The translations under genes were made by a program, and so were the position numbers. 64,000 nucleotides of DNA from Streptomyces caniscabiei (lineage in GTDB: Bacteria > Actinomycetota > Actinomycetes > Streptomycetales > Streptomycetaceae). Of the stretch, positions 34,412 through 42,683 are shown in pieces. How positions within the stretch are numbered: the stretch's first letter is position 1; the number at the start of each line of letters is the position of its first letter. The stretch is taken from contig NZ_JABXWI010000002.1 of NCBI RefSeq assembly GCF_014930365.1, positions 372,001 to 436,000 of the forward strand, in the 5' to 3' direction. The notes under the pieces are model-generated. The model was not told where the DNA came from. It saw only the letters and a program-made list of their open reading frames with translations, and did not search any database.

Positions 34412-35575
34412 ACCGAGCGACTGACCTGCGACGTCGTGGTTGTCGGAGCGGGAATGGTGGGCGCGGCCTGCGCCCTGTACGCGGCCCGGGCGGGTCTGGG
34501 CGTCGTCGTGGTGGACCGCGGCCCGGTGGCCGGCGGCACGACCGGCGCCGGGGAGGGCAATGTCCTGGTCTCCGACAAGGAGCCCGGTCCCGAGCTCACA
34601 CTCGCCCTGCTGTCCCAGCGCCTGTGGGCCGAGCTGGCCGCCGAGCCGGGCCTGGGAACGGCGTTCGAGTACGAGCCCAAGGGCGGGGTCGTCGTGGCGT
34701 CCGCACCGGAGGGTCTCGCCGCGCTGGAGCAGTTCGCCGCCGGACAACGCGCCGCCGGAGTAGAGGCGTTCACCGTCACCCCGCGACAACTCCGGCAACT
34801 GGAACCGCACTTGGCGCCGGGCCTCGCGGGCGGCATCCACTATCCCCAGGACGCCCAGGTCATGCCCACCCTCGCCGCCGCGCATCTCGTACGGGCCTCA
34901 GGGGCCCGGCTGTTCACCGGCCGGACCGTGACCGAGGTGCTGCGCACACGGGCCGGTGCGGTGCGCGGCGTACGGACCGACCGGGGCGACATCCACGCCC
35001 CGGCGGTGGTGAACGCCGCCGGGACCTGGGGCGGTGAACTGGCCGCGCTCGCCGGTGCCGGCCTGCCGGTCCTCCCCCGGCGCGGCTTCGTGCTCGTCAC
35101 CGAACCGCTGCCGCCGATGGTGCGGCACAAGGTGTACGCCGCCGACTACGTGGCCGACGTGGCCAGCGACTCGGCGGCGCTCCAGACCTCCCCGGTGGTC
35201 GAGGGCACGGCCGCCGGACCCGTGCTGATCGGTGCGAGCCGCGAACGGGTCGGCTTCGACCGGTCGTTCTCCCTGCCCGTCGTACGGGCACTGGCGGCGG
35301 GCGCGACCCGGCTGTTCCCGTTCCTGGAGGAGGTGCGCGCGATGCGGACGTACGTCGGCTTCCGGCCGTACATGCCGGACCATCTGCCCGCGATCGGGCC
35401 GGACCCGAGGGTGCCGGGTCTGTTCCACGCCTGCGGGCACGAGGGCGCCGGGATCGGGCTCGCCACCGGCACCGGACATCTGATCGCCCAGGCGCTCGGG
35501 GGCGGGACACCCGATCTGGATCTCACGCCGTTCCGTCCGGACCGGTTCGCGGAGGACGAGGGGGACGCGGCATGA
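34409..35575 (+). CDS. D-hydroxyproline dehydrogenase, FAD subunit (DAO family)
   Basis: A 388-residue FAD-dependent D-amino-acid-oxidase-like protein. The dinucleotide motif VVVVGAGMVGAACALYAARA is at the N-terminus, VVNAAGTWGGELAALAG lies in the middle, and VGFRPYMPDHLPAIGPDP with FHACGHEGAGIGLATGTG near the C-terminus bind FAD. It matches the beta subunit of the heterotrimeric cis-4-hydroxy-D-proline dehydrogenase and of HcnC/OoxB enzymes. The start is GTG at 34409. It overlaps the next gene by 4 bases. It oxidises the D-imino acid to pyrroline-4-hydroxy-2-carboxylate. Confidence 0.88.
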   Translation: MTERLTCDVVVVGAGMVGAACALYAARAGLGVVVVDRGPVAGGTTGAGEGNVLVSDKEPGPELTLALLSQRLWAELAAEPGLGTAFEYEPKGGVVVASAPEGLAALEQFAAGQRAAGVEAFTVTPRQLRQLEPHLAPGLAGGIHYPQDAQVMPTLAAAHLVRASGARLFTGRTVTEVLRTRAGAVRGVRTDRGDIHAPAVVNAAGTWGGELAALAGAGLPVLPRRGFVLVTEPLPPMVRHKVYAADYVADVASDSAALQTSPVVEGTAAGPVLIGASRERVGFDRSFSLPVVRALAAGATRLFPFLEEVRAMRTYVGFRPYMPDHLPAIGPDPRVPGLFHACGHEGAGIGLATGTGHLIAQALGGGTPDLDLTPFRPDRFAEDEGDAA

Positions 35576-35871
35576 ACCCGCTTGAGCTGGCGCGGGCCGA
35601 GCCCGGGCCCGCCTTCACCGTCACCCTCGACGGACGTGAACTGGAGGCGCTGCCGGGCCAGACGGTCGCGGCCGCGCTCTGGGCCGCCGGGGTGACGTCC
35701 TGGCGCGGCACCCGGGGCGCGGGCCGGCCGCGAGGGATCTTCTGCGGCATCGGTGTCTGCTTCGACTGCCTGGTCACCGTCAACGAACGCCCTGGTCAAC
35801 GGGCTTGCCTGGTGCCGCTCCGACCGGGCGACGCGATCCGCACCCAGGAGGGCACGGGACATGAGCAGTGA
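35572..35871 (+). CDS. D-hydroxyproline dehydrogenase, small [2Fe-2S] subunit
   Basis: A 99-residue HcnA/OoxA-like iron-sulfur protein. The cluster is bound by CGIGVCFDC (about residues 62-70) and a further Cys in GQRACLVPL. The start overlaps the FAD-subunit stop by 4 bases and the end overlaps the next gene by 11. Single small [2Fe-2S] subunits of this kind occur only with the two flavoprotein subunits found beside it, so it very probably relays electrons inside that complex. Confidence 0.88.
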   Translation: MNPLELARAEPGPAFTVTLDGRELEALPGQTVAAALWAAGVTSWRGTRGAGRPRGIFCGIGVCFDCLVTVNERPGQRACLVPLRPGDAIRTQEGTGHEQ

Positions 35872-37357
35872 ACCCGGGGCGCCCCGTCTGACGATCGTCG
35901 GCGCCGGCCCGGCGGGGCTCGCGGCGGCCCTGGCGGCGGCCGGACGCGGCGTACGGGTCACTCTGGTCGACGCAGCCCGGGCCGCCGGGGGCCAGTTCTA
36001 CCGGCAGCCCTCGGCCGGACTCGGCGCCCGGCGCCCGCAGGCCCTGCACCACCAGTGGCGCACCTGGCAGCGGCTGCGCGACGGCCTCGCACGCGAGGTC
36101 GCCGCCGGGCGCGTCGTCCACCTCCCGGACCACCATGTCTGGTGCGTGGAGCGGCATGAGGAGGGCCCCGCGCGCTTCACCGTGCACGCGCTGCTGGGGC
36201 CCGAGCAGGAGCGGCCCGTCGAGGTGCGCACGGACGCCGTCCTGCTCGCGACCGGTGGCTACGAGAAGGTGCTGCCCTTCCCCGGCTGGACCCTGCCGGG
36301 CGTCGTCTCCGCCGGGGGCGCGCAGGCGATGCTGAAGGGCGCGCTCGCGGTGTCGGGCCGTACGGCGGTCGTCGCGGGGACCGGCCCGCTGCTGCTGCCG
36401 GTGGCGACCGGGCTCGCGGCGGCGGGCGTCACGGTCGCCGCGCTGGTCGAGTCCGCAGGCCCCGGGGCCCTGGTGCTGCGGACCGGGGCGTTGGCGCGCC
36501 GCGCGGACAAGCTCGCCGAAGGGGCCTGGTACGCGGCGGAGTTGCTGCGCCGCCGGGTACGGACCCTCGTACGCCACACCGTCGTCGAGGCCCATGGCGA
36601 CGACCGGTTGGAGGCCGTGACCGTCGCCGCGCTCGACGACGAGGGCCGGGTCCGGCGCGGGACCGGGCGACGCGTCCCCTGCGACACGCTCGCCGTCGGG
36701 CACGGCCTGCTGCCGCACACCGATCTCGCCGAGGCGCTCGGCTGCCGTGTGGAGTCCGCCGGACCGCGCGTGTGGGTCGACGAGGAGCAGCGCACCGATG
36801 TGCCGGGCGTCTGGGCCGCGGGCGAGACCACCGGGATCGGCGGGGCGGCCCTGTCCCTCGCCGAGGGCCATATCGCCGGCCGGTCGGCCGCCGCCCGCCT
36901 GCGGGGTCGGGTGCCGGACCCGGACGAATGGGCGCGGGCGGCCAAGTCCCGTCGCGCACTGCGGGAGTTCTTCGAAGTCCTCGACGCCGTGTACGTCCCG
37001 CCGGCCCACTGGACCGAGCAGGTCACCGACGAGACGGTGGTCTGCCGGTGCGAGGAGGTCACCGCCGGAGCCGTCCGTGAGGCCGTCGGGGAGCTGGGCG
37101 CGGGGGACGTCCGGACCGTGAAGCTCCTCACCCGTGCGGGGATGGGCTGGTGCCAGGGGCGCATGTGCGGGCCGGCGGTCGCGGGCGTCGCCGGGTGCGA
37201 ACAGGGCGTGGCCCGGCGACCATTCGCCCAGCCGGTCCCCCTCGGCGTGCTGGCACGGGCGGGCGAAACCGGGGAGGACGCCGGCTCCGACGCCGCATCC
37301 GACTCCCGCTCCGGCCCCGGCTCCGCATCCGCTGTCGATGCCGACGCCCCGCCCTGA
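35861..37357 (+). CDS. D-hydroxyproline dehydrogenase, large NAD(P)/FAD subunit
   Basis: A 498-residue HcnB/OoxA-type flavoprotein. It has a FAD motif LTIVGAGPAGLAAALAAAGR at the N-terminus, ATGGYEKVLPFPGWTLPGVV, a second nucleotide site (AVVAGTGPLLLPVATGLAAA), GVWAAGETTGIGG and a C-terminal BFD-type [2Fe-2S] domain with CRCEEV and GMGWCQGRMC. The last 40 residues are a Ser/Asp/Ala-rich tail with no counterpart I know. It forms the heterotrimer with the two preceding products. Confidence 0.88.
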   Translation: MSSEPGAPRLTIVGAGPAGLAAALAAAGRGVRVTLVDAARAAGGQFYRQPSAGLGARRPQALHHQWRTWQRLRDGLAREVAAGRVVHLPDHHVWCVERHEEGPARFTVHALLGPEQERPVEVRTDAVLLATGGYEKVLPFPGWTLPGVVSAGGAQAMLKGALAVSGRTAVVAGTGPLLLPVATGLAAAGVTVAALVESAGPGALVLRTGALARRADKLAEGAWYAAELLRRRVRTLVRHTVVEAHGDDRLEAVTVAALDDEGRVRRGTGRRVPCDTLAVGHGLLPHTDLAEALGCRVESAGPRVWVDEEQRTDVPGVWAAGETTGIGGAALSLAEGHIAGRSAAARLRGRVPDPDEWARAAKSRRALREFFEVLDAVYVPPAHWTEQVTDETVVCRCEEVTAGAVREAVGELGAGDVRTVKLLTRAGMGWCQGRMCGPAVAGVAGCEQGVARRPFAQPVPLGVLARAGETGEDAGSDAASDSRSGPGSASAVDADAPP

Positions 37358-37362
37358 GCCCC

Positions 37363-37412
37363 CGCACACACCCACACCCACACCCACACCCACACCCACA
37401 CCCACACCCACA
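37363..37412 (+). repeat. CACACC hexanucleotide tandem repeat
   Basis: About eight near-perfect copies of a CCCACA/CACACC unit directly upstream of the operator-like palindrome at 37413. Such microsatellites are rare in Streptomyces intergenic DNA and could vary in length by slippage. Confidence 0.85.
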
Positions 37413-37424
37413 GTGATATGTCAC
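37413..37424. promoter_or_regulatory. GTGATATGTCAC operator-like palindrome
   Basis: A GTGA-N4-TCAC palindrome just before the deaminase gene. Its reverse complement, GTGACATATCAC, shares TGTGACATA with 34392-34400 before the first gene of the operon. It is the likely site of the GntR regulator encoded downstream. Confidence 0.5.
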
Positions 37425-37447
37425 ACCTCATGGAGGGCGTCCCCCAT

Positions 37448-38344
37448 ATGGCCACCACCGAGAACCGTCCCTGGCGCGGCGTCCTCGTCGCCACCGCGCT
37501 CCCCCTGCGCGACGACCTCTCCGTCGACCACGACGCGTACGCCGAGCACTGCGTCTGGCTCGTCGAGAACGGCTGTGACGGCGTCGTGCCGAACGGCTCG
37601 CTCGGCGAGTACCAGGTATTGACGCCCGAGGAGCGCGCCGCGGTCGTGGAGACGGCCGTCGCCGCGATCGGTGGCACCCGGGTGATGCCGGGCGTCGCCG
37701 CGTACGGGTCCGCCGAGTCCCGGCGCTGGGCCGAGCAGGCGCGGGACGCGGGCTGTGCGGCGGTGATGCTGCTGCCGCCGAACGCGTACCGCGCCGACGA
37801 GCGGTCCGTGCTCGCGCACTACGCCGAGGTCGCGAAGGCGGGCGTCCCGGTCGTGGCGTACAACAACCCGATCGACACCAAGGTCGACCTCGTCCCCGAA
37901 CTGCTCGCCAAGCTGCACGGCGAGGGGTACATCCGGGCCGTGAAGGAGTTCTCCGGCGATGTCCGCCGGGCCTACCAGCTCGCCGAACTCGCCCCGGAAC
38001 TGGACCTGTTGATCGGCGCGGACGACGTACTGCTGGAGCTGGCGCTGGCCGGTGCCAAGGGCTGGGTGGCGGGCTACCCGAACGCGCTGCCCGCCGCGAC
38101 CGTCGAGCTGTACCACGCGGCGGTGGACGGCGACCTCGCCACGGCGAAGAGGCTCTACGAGCAGTTGCACCCGCTGCTGCGCTGGGACTCCAAGGTCGAG
38201 TTCGTGCAGGCCATCAAGTTGTCGATGGACATCGTGGGCCGGCCCGGGGGACGCTGCCGGCCGCCGCGCGTGGAACTGCTGCCGGAGCAGGAGACCGTGA
38301 TCCGGGCGGCCACCGAGAAGGCCGTCGCGGCGGGGCTCGCGTAA
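37448..38344 (+). CDS. Pyrroline-4-hydroxy-2-carboxylate deaminase-like (DapA family)
   Basis: A 298-residue class I aldolase-fold protein of the dihydrodipicolinate synthase family. The Schiff-base Lys is in YIRAVKEFSGD; supporting motifs are NGSLGEYQVLTPEERAAVVE and VVAYNNPIDTKVDL. In a hydroxyproline operon this family member deaminates pyrroline-4-hydroxy-2-carboxylate to 2-oxoglutarate semialdehyde. The ATG at 37448 was preferred because an upstream ATG at 37418 lies inside the operator palindrome, while GGAGGG is 12 bases before 37448. The general DapA fold is certain; the exact reaction is inferred from its neighbours. Confidence 0.85.
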   Translation: MATTENRPWRGVLVATALPLRDDLSVDHDAYAEHCVWLVENGCDGVVPNGSLGEYQVLTPEERAAVVETAVAAIGGTRVMPGVAAYGSAESRRWAEQARDAGCAAVMLLPPNAYRADERSVLAHYAEVAKAGVPVVAYNNPIDTKVDLVPELLAKLHGEGYIRAVKEFSGDVRRAYQLAELAPELDLLIGADDVLLELALAGAKGWVAGYPNALPAATVELYHAAVDGDLATAKRLYEQLHPLLRWDSKVEFVQAIKLSMDIVGRPGGRCRPPRVELLPEQETVIRAATEKAVAAGLA

Positions 38345-38370
38345 CCCACAGCGGAAAAGGAGGGCCGGTC

Positions 38371-39372
38371 ATGCGCAGCAAACTCGTCCTGCACGCCGTC
38401 GACTCGCACACCGAGGGCATGCCCACCCGGGTGATCACCGGCGGGATCGGCACGATCCCCGGCGCGACCATGAACGAACGCCGGCTGTGGTTCCGTGAAC
38501 ACCGCGATGACATCAAGCAGTTGCTGATGAACGAGCCGCGCGGGCACGCGGCGATGAGCGGCGCGATCCTCCAGCCGCCGACGCGCCCCGACTGCGACTA
38601 CGGCGTGGTCTACATCGAGGTCTCCGGCTATCTGCCGATGTGCGGCCACGGCACGATCGGTGTGGCGACCGTGCTGGTGGAGACGGGCATGGTCGAGGTG
38701 GTCGAACCGGTCACCACCATCCGTCTCGACACCCCGGCGGGCCTCGTCGTGGCCGAGGTGGCGGTGGAGGACGGCGCGGCGAAGGCCGTCACCCTGCGCA
38801 ACGTGCCGTCGTTCTCCGTCGGCCTCGACCGCAAGACCACGCTCGCCGACGGCCGCACGGTGACCTACGACCTCGCGTACGGCGGCAACTTCTACGCCAT
38901 TCTGCCGCTGGAGCAGTTCGGTCTGCCCTTCGACCGCGACCGCAAGGACGAGATCCTGCGGGCGGGCCTCGACCTGATGGAGGCGATCAACGCCGAAGGG
39001 GGACCCGTGCATCCGGAGGACCCGTCGATCCACGGCGTCCACCACGTCCACCTCTACGCCCCCGGCGCCACCGCCCGGCACTCGCGGCACGCGATGGCCA
39101 TCCATCCCGGCTGGTTCGACCGCTCCCCCTGCGGCACGGGCACCAGCGCGCGCATGGCCCAGCTCCACGCGCGCGGTGAACTCCCCCTGCACACCGAGTT
39201 CGTGAACGAGTCCTTCATCGGCACCCACTTCACCGGCAGGCTGCTCGGCGAGACCGAGGTCGCCGGTCTCCCGGCGGTGCTGCCGAGTTTCACCGGCCGC
39301 GCATGGGTCACCGGCACCGCCCAGTATCTGCTCGACCCGTCCGACCCGTTCCCGTCCGGCTTCGTCCTCTAG
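38371..39372 (+). CDS. 4-hydroxyproline 2-epimerase (proline racemase family)
   Basis: A 333-residue enzyme that interconverts trans-4-hydroxy-L-proline and cis-4-hydroxy-D-proline. Both catalytic Cys are present: GYLPMCGHGTIGVAT (about residue 90) and RSPCGTGTSARMA (about residue 252). The presence of Cys at both positions distinguishes it from trans-3-hydroxyproline dehydratases, which have Ser or Thr at one. DSHTEGMPTRVITGG at the N-terminus is characteristic. It follows the deaminase by 26 bases, with AAAAGGAGG upstream. It starts the pathway carried by this operon. Confidence 0.93.
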   Translation: MRSKLVLHAVDSHTEGMPTRVITGGIGTIPGATMNERRLWFREHRDDIKQLLMNEPRGHAAMSGAILQPPTRPDCDYGVVYIEVSGYLPMCGHGTIGVATVLVETGMVEVVEPVTTIRLDTPAGLVVAEVAVEDGAAKAVTLRNVPSFSVGLDRKTTLADGRTVTYDLAYGGNFYAILPLEQFGLPFDRDRKDEILRAGLDLMEAINAEGGPVHPEDPSIHGVHHVHLYAPGATARHSRHAMAIHPGWFDRSPCGTGTSARMAQLHARGELPLHTEFVNESFIGTHFTGRLLGETEVAGLPAVLPSFTGRAWVTGTAQYLLDPSDPFPSGFVL

Positions 39373-39455
39373 GATTCCGGAGCTCCGGACTTCGGAGCCC
39401 GGAGCCGGAGCCCGGAACCCGGAACCCGGCGCTTCATGAGTACAGGAGAGACCGC

Positions 39456-40184
39456 ATGCCCCCCACGGAGTCGCGGCGCGGCGGCGTACCGTCCGTCTCC
39501 ACCGCTGCCGCCGCCGCTCCCCCGGCCCCCGCCCTGCCGGTGCTCGGCGGCAAGAAGAGCAGCTACCGCGAGCGGGTCGCCGACGCGTTGCGGGCCGCGC
39601 TGATCGCCGGGGAGCTACGGCCGGGCGAGGTGTACTCCGCGCCCGCGCTCGCCGGCCGCTTCGGTGTCTCGGCGACGCCGGTGCGCGAGGCCATGCTGGA
39701 TCTGGCCAAGGAGGGGCTCGTCGACACCGTGCCCAACAAGGGGTTCCGGGTCACCGCCGTCACCGAGCGGCAGCTCGACGAGTACACCCAGGTCCGTGCG
39801 CTCATCGAGATCCCGACCACGGCCGGGCTGGCCCGGACCGCCGACCCGGTCTCCCTGGAGGCGCTGCGGCCCGCCGCCCGGGAGATCGTCGCCGCCGCGG
39901 CCGCCGGTGACCTCATCGCGTACGTCGAGGCCGACACCCGTTTCCACCTCGGTCTGCTCGCCCTCGCGGGCAACGCGCACCTCGTCGAGGTGGTCGGTGA
40001 CCTGCGCAAACGTGCCCGACTCTACGGTCTGACCGCGCTCGCCGAGTCGGGCCGGCTGCTGTCGTCGGCGCAGGAGCACCTGGAACTCCTGGACGCGCTG
40101 CTCGCCCGCGACGAGGAGGCCGTGCGCGCGGTGCTGACCCGCCACCTCGGTCATGTGCGCGGAATGTGGGCCGCGCACGACTGA
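39456..40184 (+). CDS. GntR-family (FCD) regulator of the hydroxyproline operon
   Basis: A 242-residue regulator: a winged helix at about residues 36-100 (YRERVADALRAALIAGELRP and FGVSATPVREAMLDLAKEGL) and an FCD ligand domain with metal-binding-type positions in DTRFHLGLLALAGN and the C-terminal HLGHVRGMW. The ATG at 39456 is preceded by AGGAGAG. It is the last gene of the operon and probably represses it through the TGTGACATA-type sites at 34391 and 37413. The 83 bases before it contain a small repeat of CCGGAG/CCCGGAAC units. Confidence 0.9.
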   Translation: MPPTESRRGGVPSVSTAAAAAPPAPALPVLGGKKSSYRERVADALRAALIAGELRPGEVYSAPALAGRFGVSATPVREAMLDLAKEGLVDTVPNKGFRVTAVTERQLDEYTQVRALIEIPTTAGLARTADPVSLEALRPAAREIVAAAAAGDLIAYVEADTRFHLGLLALAGNAHLVEVVGDLRKRARLYGLTALAESGRLLSSAQEHLELLDALLARDEEAVRAVLTRHLGHVRGMWAAHD

Positions 40185-40284
40185 TCCGCTTCGCCGCGCA
40201 TGCGGGCGGAGCGGCGGGGGCATCTCTGACAGGTGTGATCGGAGCGACGCGCGTTCCGACTGACGTTGAAAGTATGATCGGCCA

Positions 40285-40821
40285 ATGTCTGACATGACCG
40301 AAACCACGCCCGGCTGGCTGCCGTCCGACGAGCTCGAGTCGGCGCGCGCCCGGATGCCGATCCTGTACGTCGAGGCCGTGCCCGTGCGCGTCGACGACAG
40401 CGGCGAAGTGACCAGCGTCGGCCTGCTGCTGCGCATCGGCCCGGACGGGACGGTCAGCCGCAATCTGGTCTCCGGCCGCGTGATGCACCACGAGCGGGTG
40501 CGGGACGCACTGCTGCGCCATCTGGAGAAGGACCTCGGGCCGGTGGCGCTGCCCCGTGTCCCGTCCGCCCTCCAGCCCTTCACCGTCGCCGAGTACTTCC
40601 CGACGCAGGGCATCACCCCGTTCCACGACCCGCGTCAGCACGCGGTCTCGCTCGCCTACATCGTCCCGGTGGCCGGCGACTGCCGGCCCCGGCAGGACGC
40701 GCTGGACCTGGTGTGGTTCAGCCCCCAGGAAGCGGCGTCGGCCTCCGTCCAGAACGAGATGCCGGGCGGCCAGGGAGTCCTGCTGAAGCAGGCCCTGGCG
40801 CACGTGGGCTGCCTGTTGTAG
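40285..40821 (+). CDS. Nudix-like protein (DUF4916 type) with degenerate Nudix box
   Basis: A 178-residue Nudix-fold protein common in actinobacteria. The helix that should hold the catalytic box reads GRVMHHERVRDALLRHLEKD-LG: the Gly, first Glu and Arg are kept, but the metal-binding Glu pair is replaced (His and Lys/Asp). So classical diphosphate hydrolysis is doubtful, and a binding or regulatory role is possible. An N-terminal segment (GWLPSDELESARARMPILYV) is characteristic of the group. It stands alone 100 bases after the GntR gene. Confidence 0.78.
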   Translation: MSDMTETTPGWLPSDELESARARMPILYVEAVPVRVDDSGEVTSVGLLLRIGPDGTVSRNLVSGRVMHHERVRDALLRHLEKDLGPVALPRVPSALQPFTVAEYFPTQGITPFHDPRQHAVSLAYIVPVAGDCRPRQDALDLVWFSPQEAASASVQNEMPGGQGVLLKQALAHVGCLL

Positions 40822-40878
40822 CGGGGCCGGCCGGGACGGAGCCGTGGGCCGGCCGGGACCGAGGGGAGCGGCCGGGGG

Positions 40879-42339
40879 TCAGGCTTGCCGGCCGAGGTAC
40901 GTGTCGTGCGCGTTCCCGCTGAGCCTCGCCGCGGCGGGGGCCGCCAGTTCGGTCGCCGTGGCGCGGGCGACGGCGGCGCGGCCCGCTTCCCCGAGGGCGT
41001 CGGCGAGGCGGGCCCGGCCGAGCCAGTTGTAGGGACTGTGGGGGCTCAGACCGGCGCGTTCACCCAGCAGGAGCCGGGCCTGCCCGTCCCGACGTGCGCG
41101 GAGGGCCGCCTCCAGCAGGGTCCGCTGGACCGCGTCCCGCTGGGCGTGGCTGCCGCCGAAGGTGTGCAGCCGGCGGCGGATCGGCCACAGCAGGTCCACC
41201 GCCGTCGCGTAGTCCTCACGGACGAACGCCACCAGCGCCTCACAGACGGGCAGCCCGACCTCGGCGGTCATCACGCGGTTGGTCTGCGGCCGCTCGTCCT
41301 CCCGGGCCGCCCGCAGCCAGCGCCGCCGGTCGGCGACGAACTCGTCCGCCGTGTCCAGCCGCCCCGCTCCCGCGAAGGCCATGACGGCGTGCGCGTCGTT
41401 GAAGGCGTAGAACGGCGGGTCCTCGCGCGCGGCCCACGCGTCGGCCAGGGCCCGCCAACGGGCTTCCTGCTCCGAGCCGTCCAGGAGGAACCGCCACAAC
41501 AGCGAGGCGGCGTCGAGGAGTTCCATGACGAACCCGGACGACTCCTCGTGGTGCAGGACGGCGTCGTAGATCCGCAGGGCCGTGGCGGTGTCGCCCGCCT
41601 CCAGGGCGTACAGCGCGTAGTGCCACCAGCTGTGCACCGTCAGCAGGCTGCCGCTCGCCCAGTCGTCGAGGCGCGCGTCGAGGAAGCCGAGCCCCTCGGC
41701 GAACCGGCCCTGCATCTCGTGCACATGGACGACGGCGTGAATGGCCCAGATGTCCCGGGGGTTGCGCTCGACGGCGGCGCGGGCCACCTCCTGGGCCCGG
41801 TCGTAGTGGCCCGACTCCTCCAGGCCGAACGCGTACATGCCCAGCAGCGGCCCGCGGTGGGGGTCGTCCCGGTCCCATGCCGGGAGGGCCCCGCCGATCC
41901 GGTCCCGCAGCCGTGTGGCGTCCCCGGTGAAGAAGTCGAGCTGGTGTCCCACCGCCAGGGCGAGCGGATCGCGAGGGCACTCCACGACCAGGTCCTCCAG
42001 GATCCGACCGGCCCGCCCGAGATCACCGCCGAGCCAGGCCCCCGCCGCGGCCATGTGCATCCGTTCCCGCAGGGGCAGCGCCGTACGGTCCAGCCCGGCG
42101 CTGAAGGCCAGGAACCCACGTCCCGCCTCCTCGGCGTCCCGCGACTCGGTCCCCAGCACCCCCAGATAGGCCGCGAACGCCTGGGCCATCGGCGACTCCG
42201 GGCAGGCGGCCACGGCGTCCGCGACGGCGGTCGGGAACTCGGGCCGGAAGAACAACAGTCCCTCCACGGCCCGGTCCAGGTGCGCCGCTCCCTCGGCGGT
42301 GCACTCGTACAGACGGTTGCCGTACCGGTCGGTCACCAT
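40879..42339 (-). CDS. TTC38-like tetratricopeptide repeat protein
   Basis: A 486-residue helical-repeat protein resembling the TTC38 family. Typical segments are AIHAVVHVHEMQGRFAEGLG (about residues 203-222), LTVHSWWHYALYALEAGDTA and YDAVLHHEESS. Repeats of about 34 residues fill most of the length, with no catalytic motif visible; such proteins are thought to be scaffolds. It is reverse-strand and converges on the Nudix-like gene. No signal peptide. Confidence 0.78.
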   Translation of the reverse strand: MVTDRYGNRLYECTAEGAAHLDRAVEGLLFFRPEFPTAVADAVAACPESPMAQAFAAYLGVLGTESRDAEEAGRGFLAFSAGLDRTALPLRERMHMAAAGAWLGGDLGRAGRILEDLVVECPRDPLALAVGHQLDFFTGDATRLRDRIGGALPAWDRDDPHRGPLLGMYAFGLEESGHYDRAQEVARAAVERNPRDIWAIHAVVHVHEMQGRFAEGLGFLDARLDDWASGSLLTVHSWWHYALYALEAGDTATALRIYDAVLHHEESSGFVMELLDAASLLWRFLLDGSEQEARWRALADAWAAREDPPFYAFNDAHAVMAFAGAGRLDTADEFVADRRRWLRAAREDERPQTNRVMTAEVGLPVCEALVAFVREDYATAVDLLWPIRRRLHTFGGSHAQRDAVQRTLLEAALRARRDGQARLLLGERAGLSPHSPYNWLGRARLADALGEAGRAAVARATATELAAPAAARLSGNAHDTYLGRQA

Positions 42340-42683
42340 CGCAGCTCATCTCCGGCGCGTGTCGAGTGTCGGCGGGCGGCCCGCGGTCGTCGACCGCGAC
42401 ACCGCGGACGGGCCCGATCCCCCATCCAACCGACCGCCCCACCACCAAGTCCACCGAGCACCCCCGACACGCCCCGCCTCACCCCCGACACGCCCCGGAT
42501 CACCACCGCGCGCCGCGAGGAGACCGGCCACGCGCCGTGCCGAGCCCGGCCATGCGCCGCGACGAGATCAGTTGCGCGCCGCCCACCGCCCGCTCCCCCG
42601 CAGAGCACTCCGGCGCGCGGGGCACCCAGGGCGCATGGGTCGCATGGGTCGCATGAGGCACGGCGCTCGGGGCACGTCGGGCG
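42340..42683. other. Intergenic region with short tandem repeats
   Basis: 344 bases without a convincing gene. An 18-base unit, CACCCCCGACACGCCCCG, occurs at 42459-42476 and 42480-42497, and GCATGGGTC is repeated at 42633-42656. No terminator stem stood out. Confidence 0.5.

Noticed and set aside
37363..37412. A CRISPR-like array
   Set aside because: The units are 6 bases long without spacers, so this is a microsatellite.
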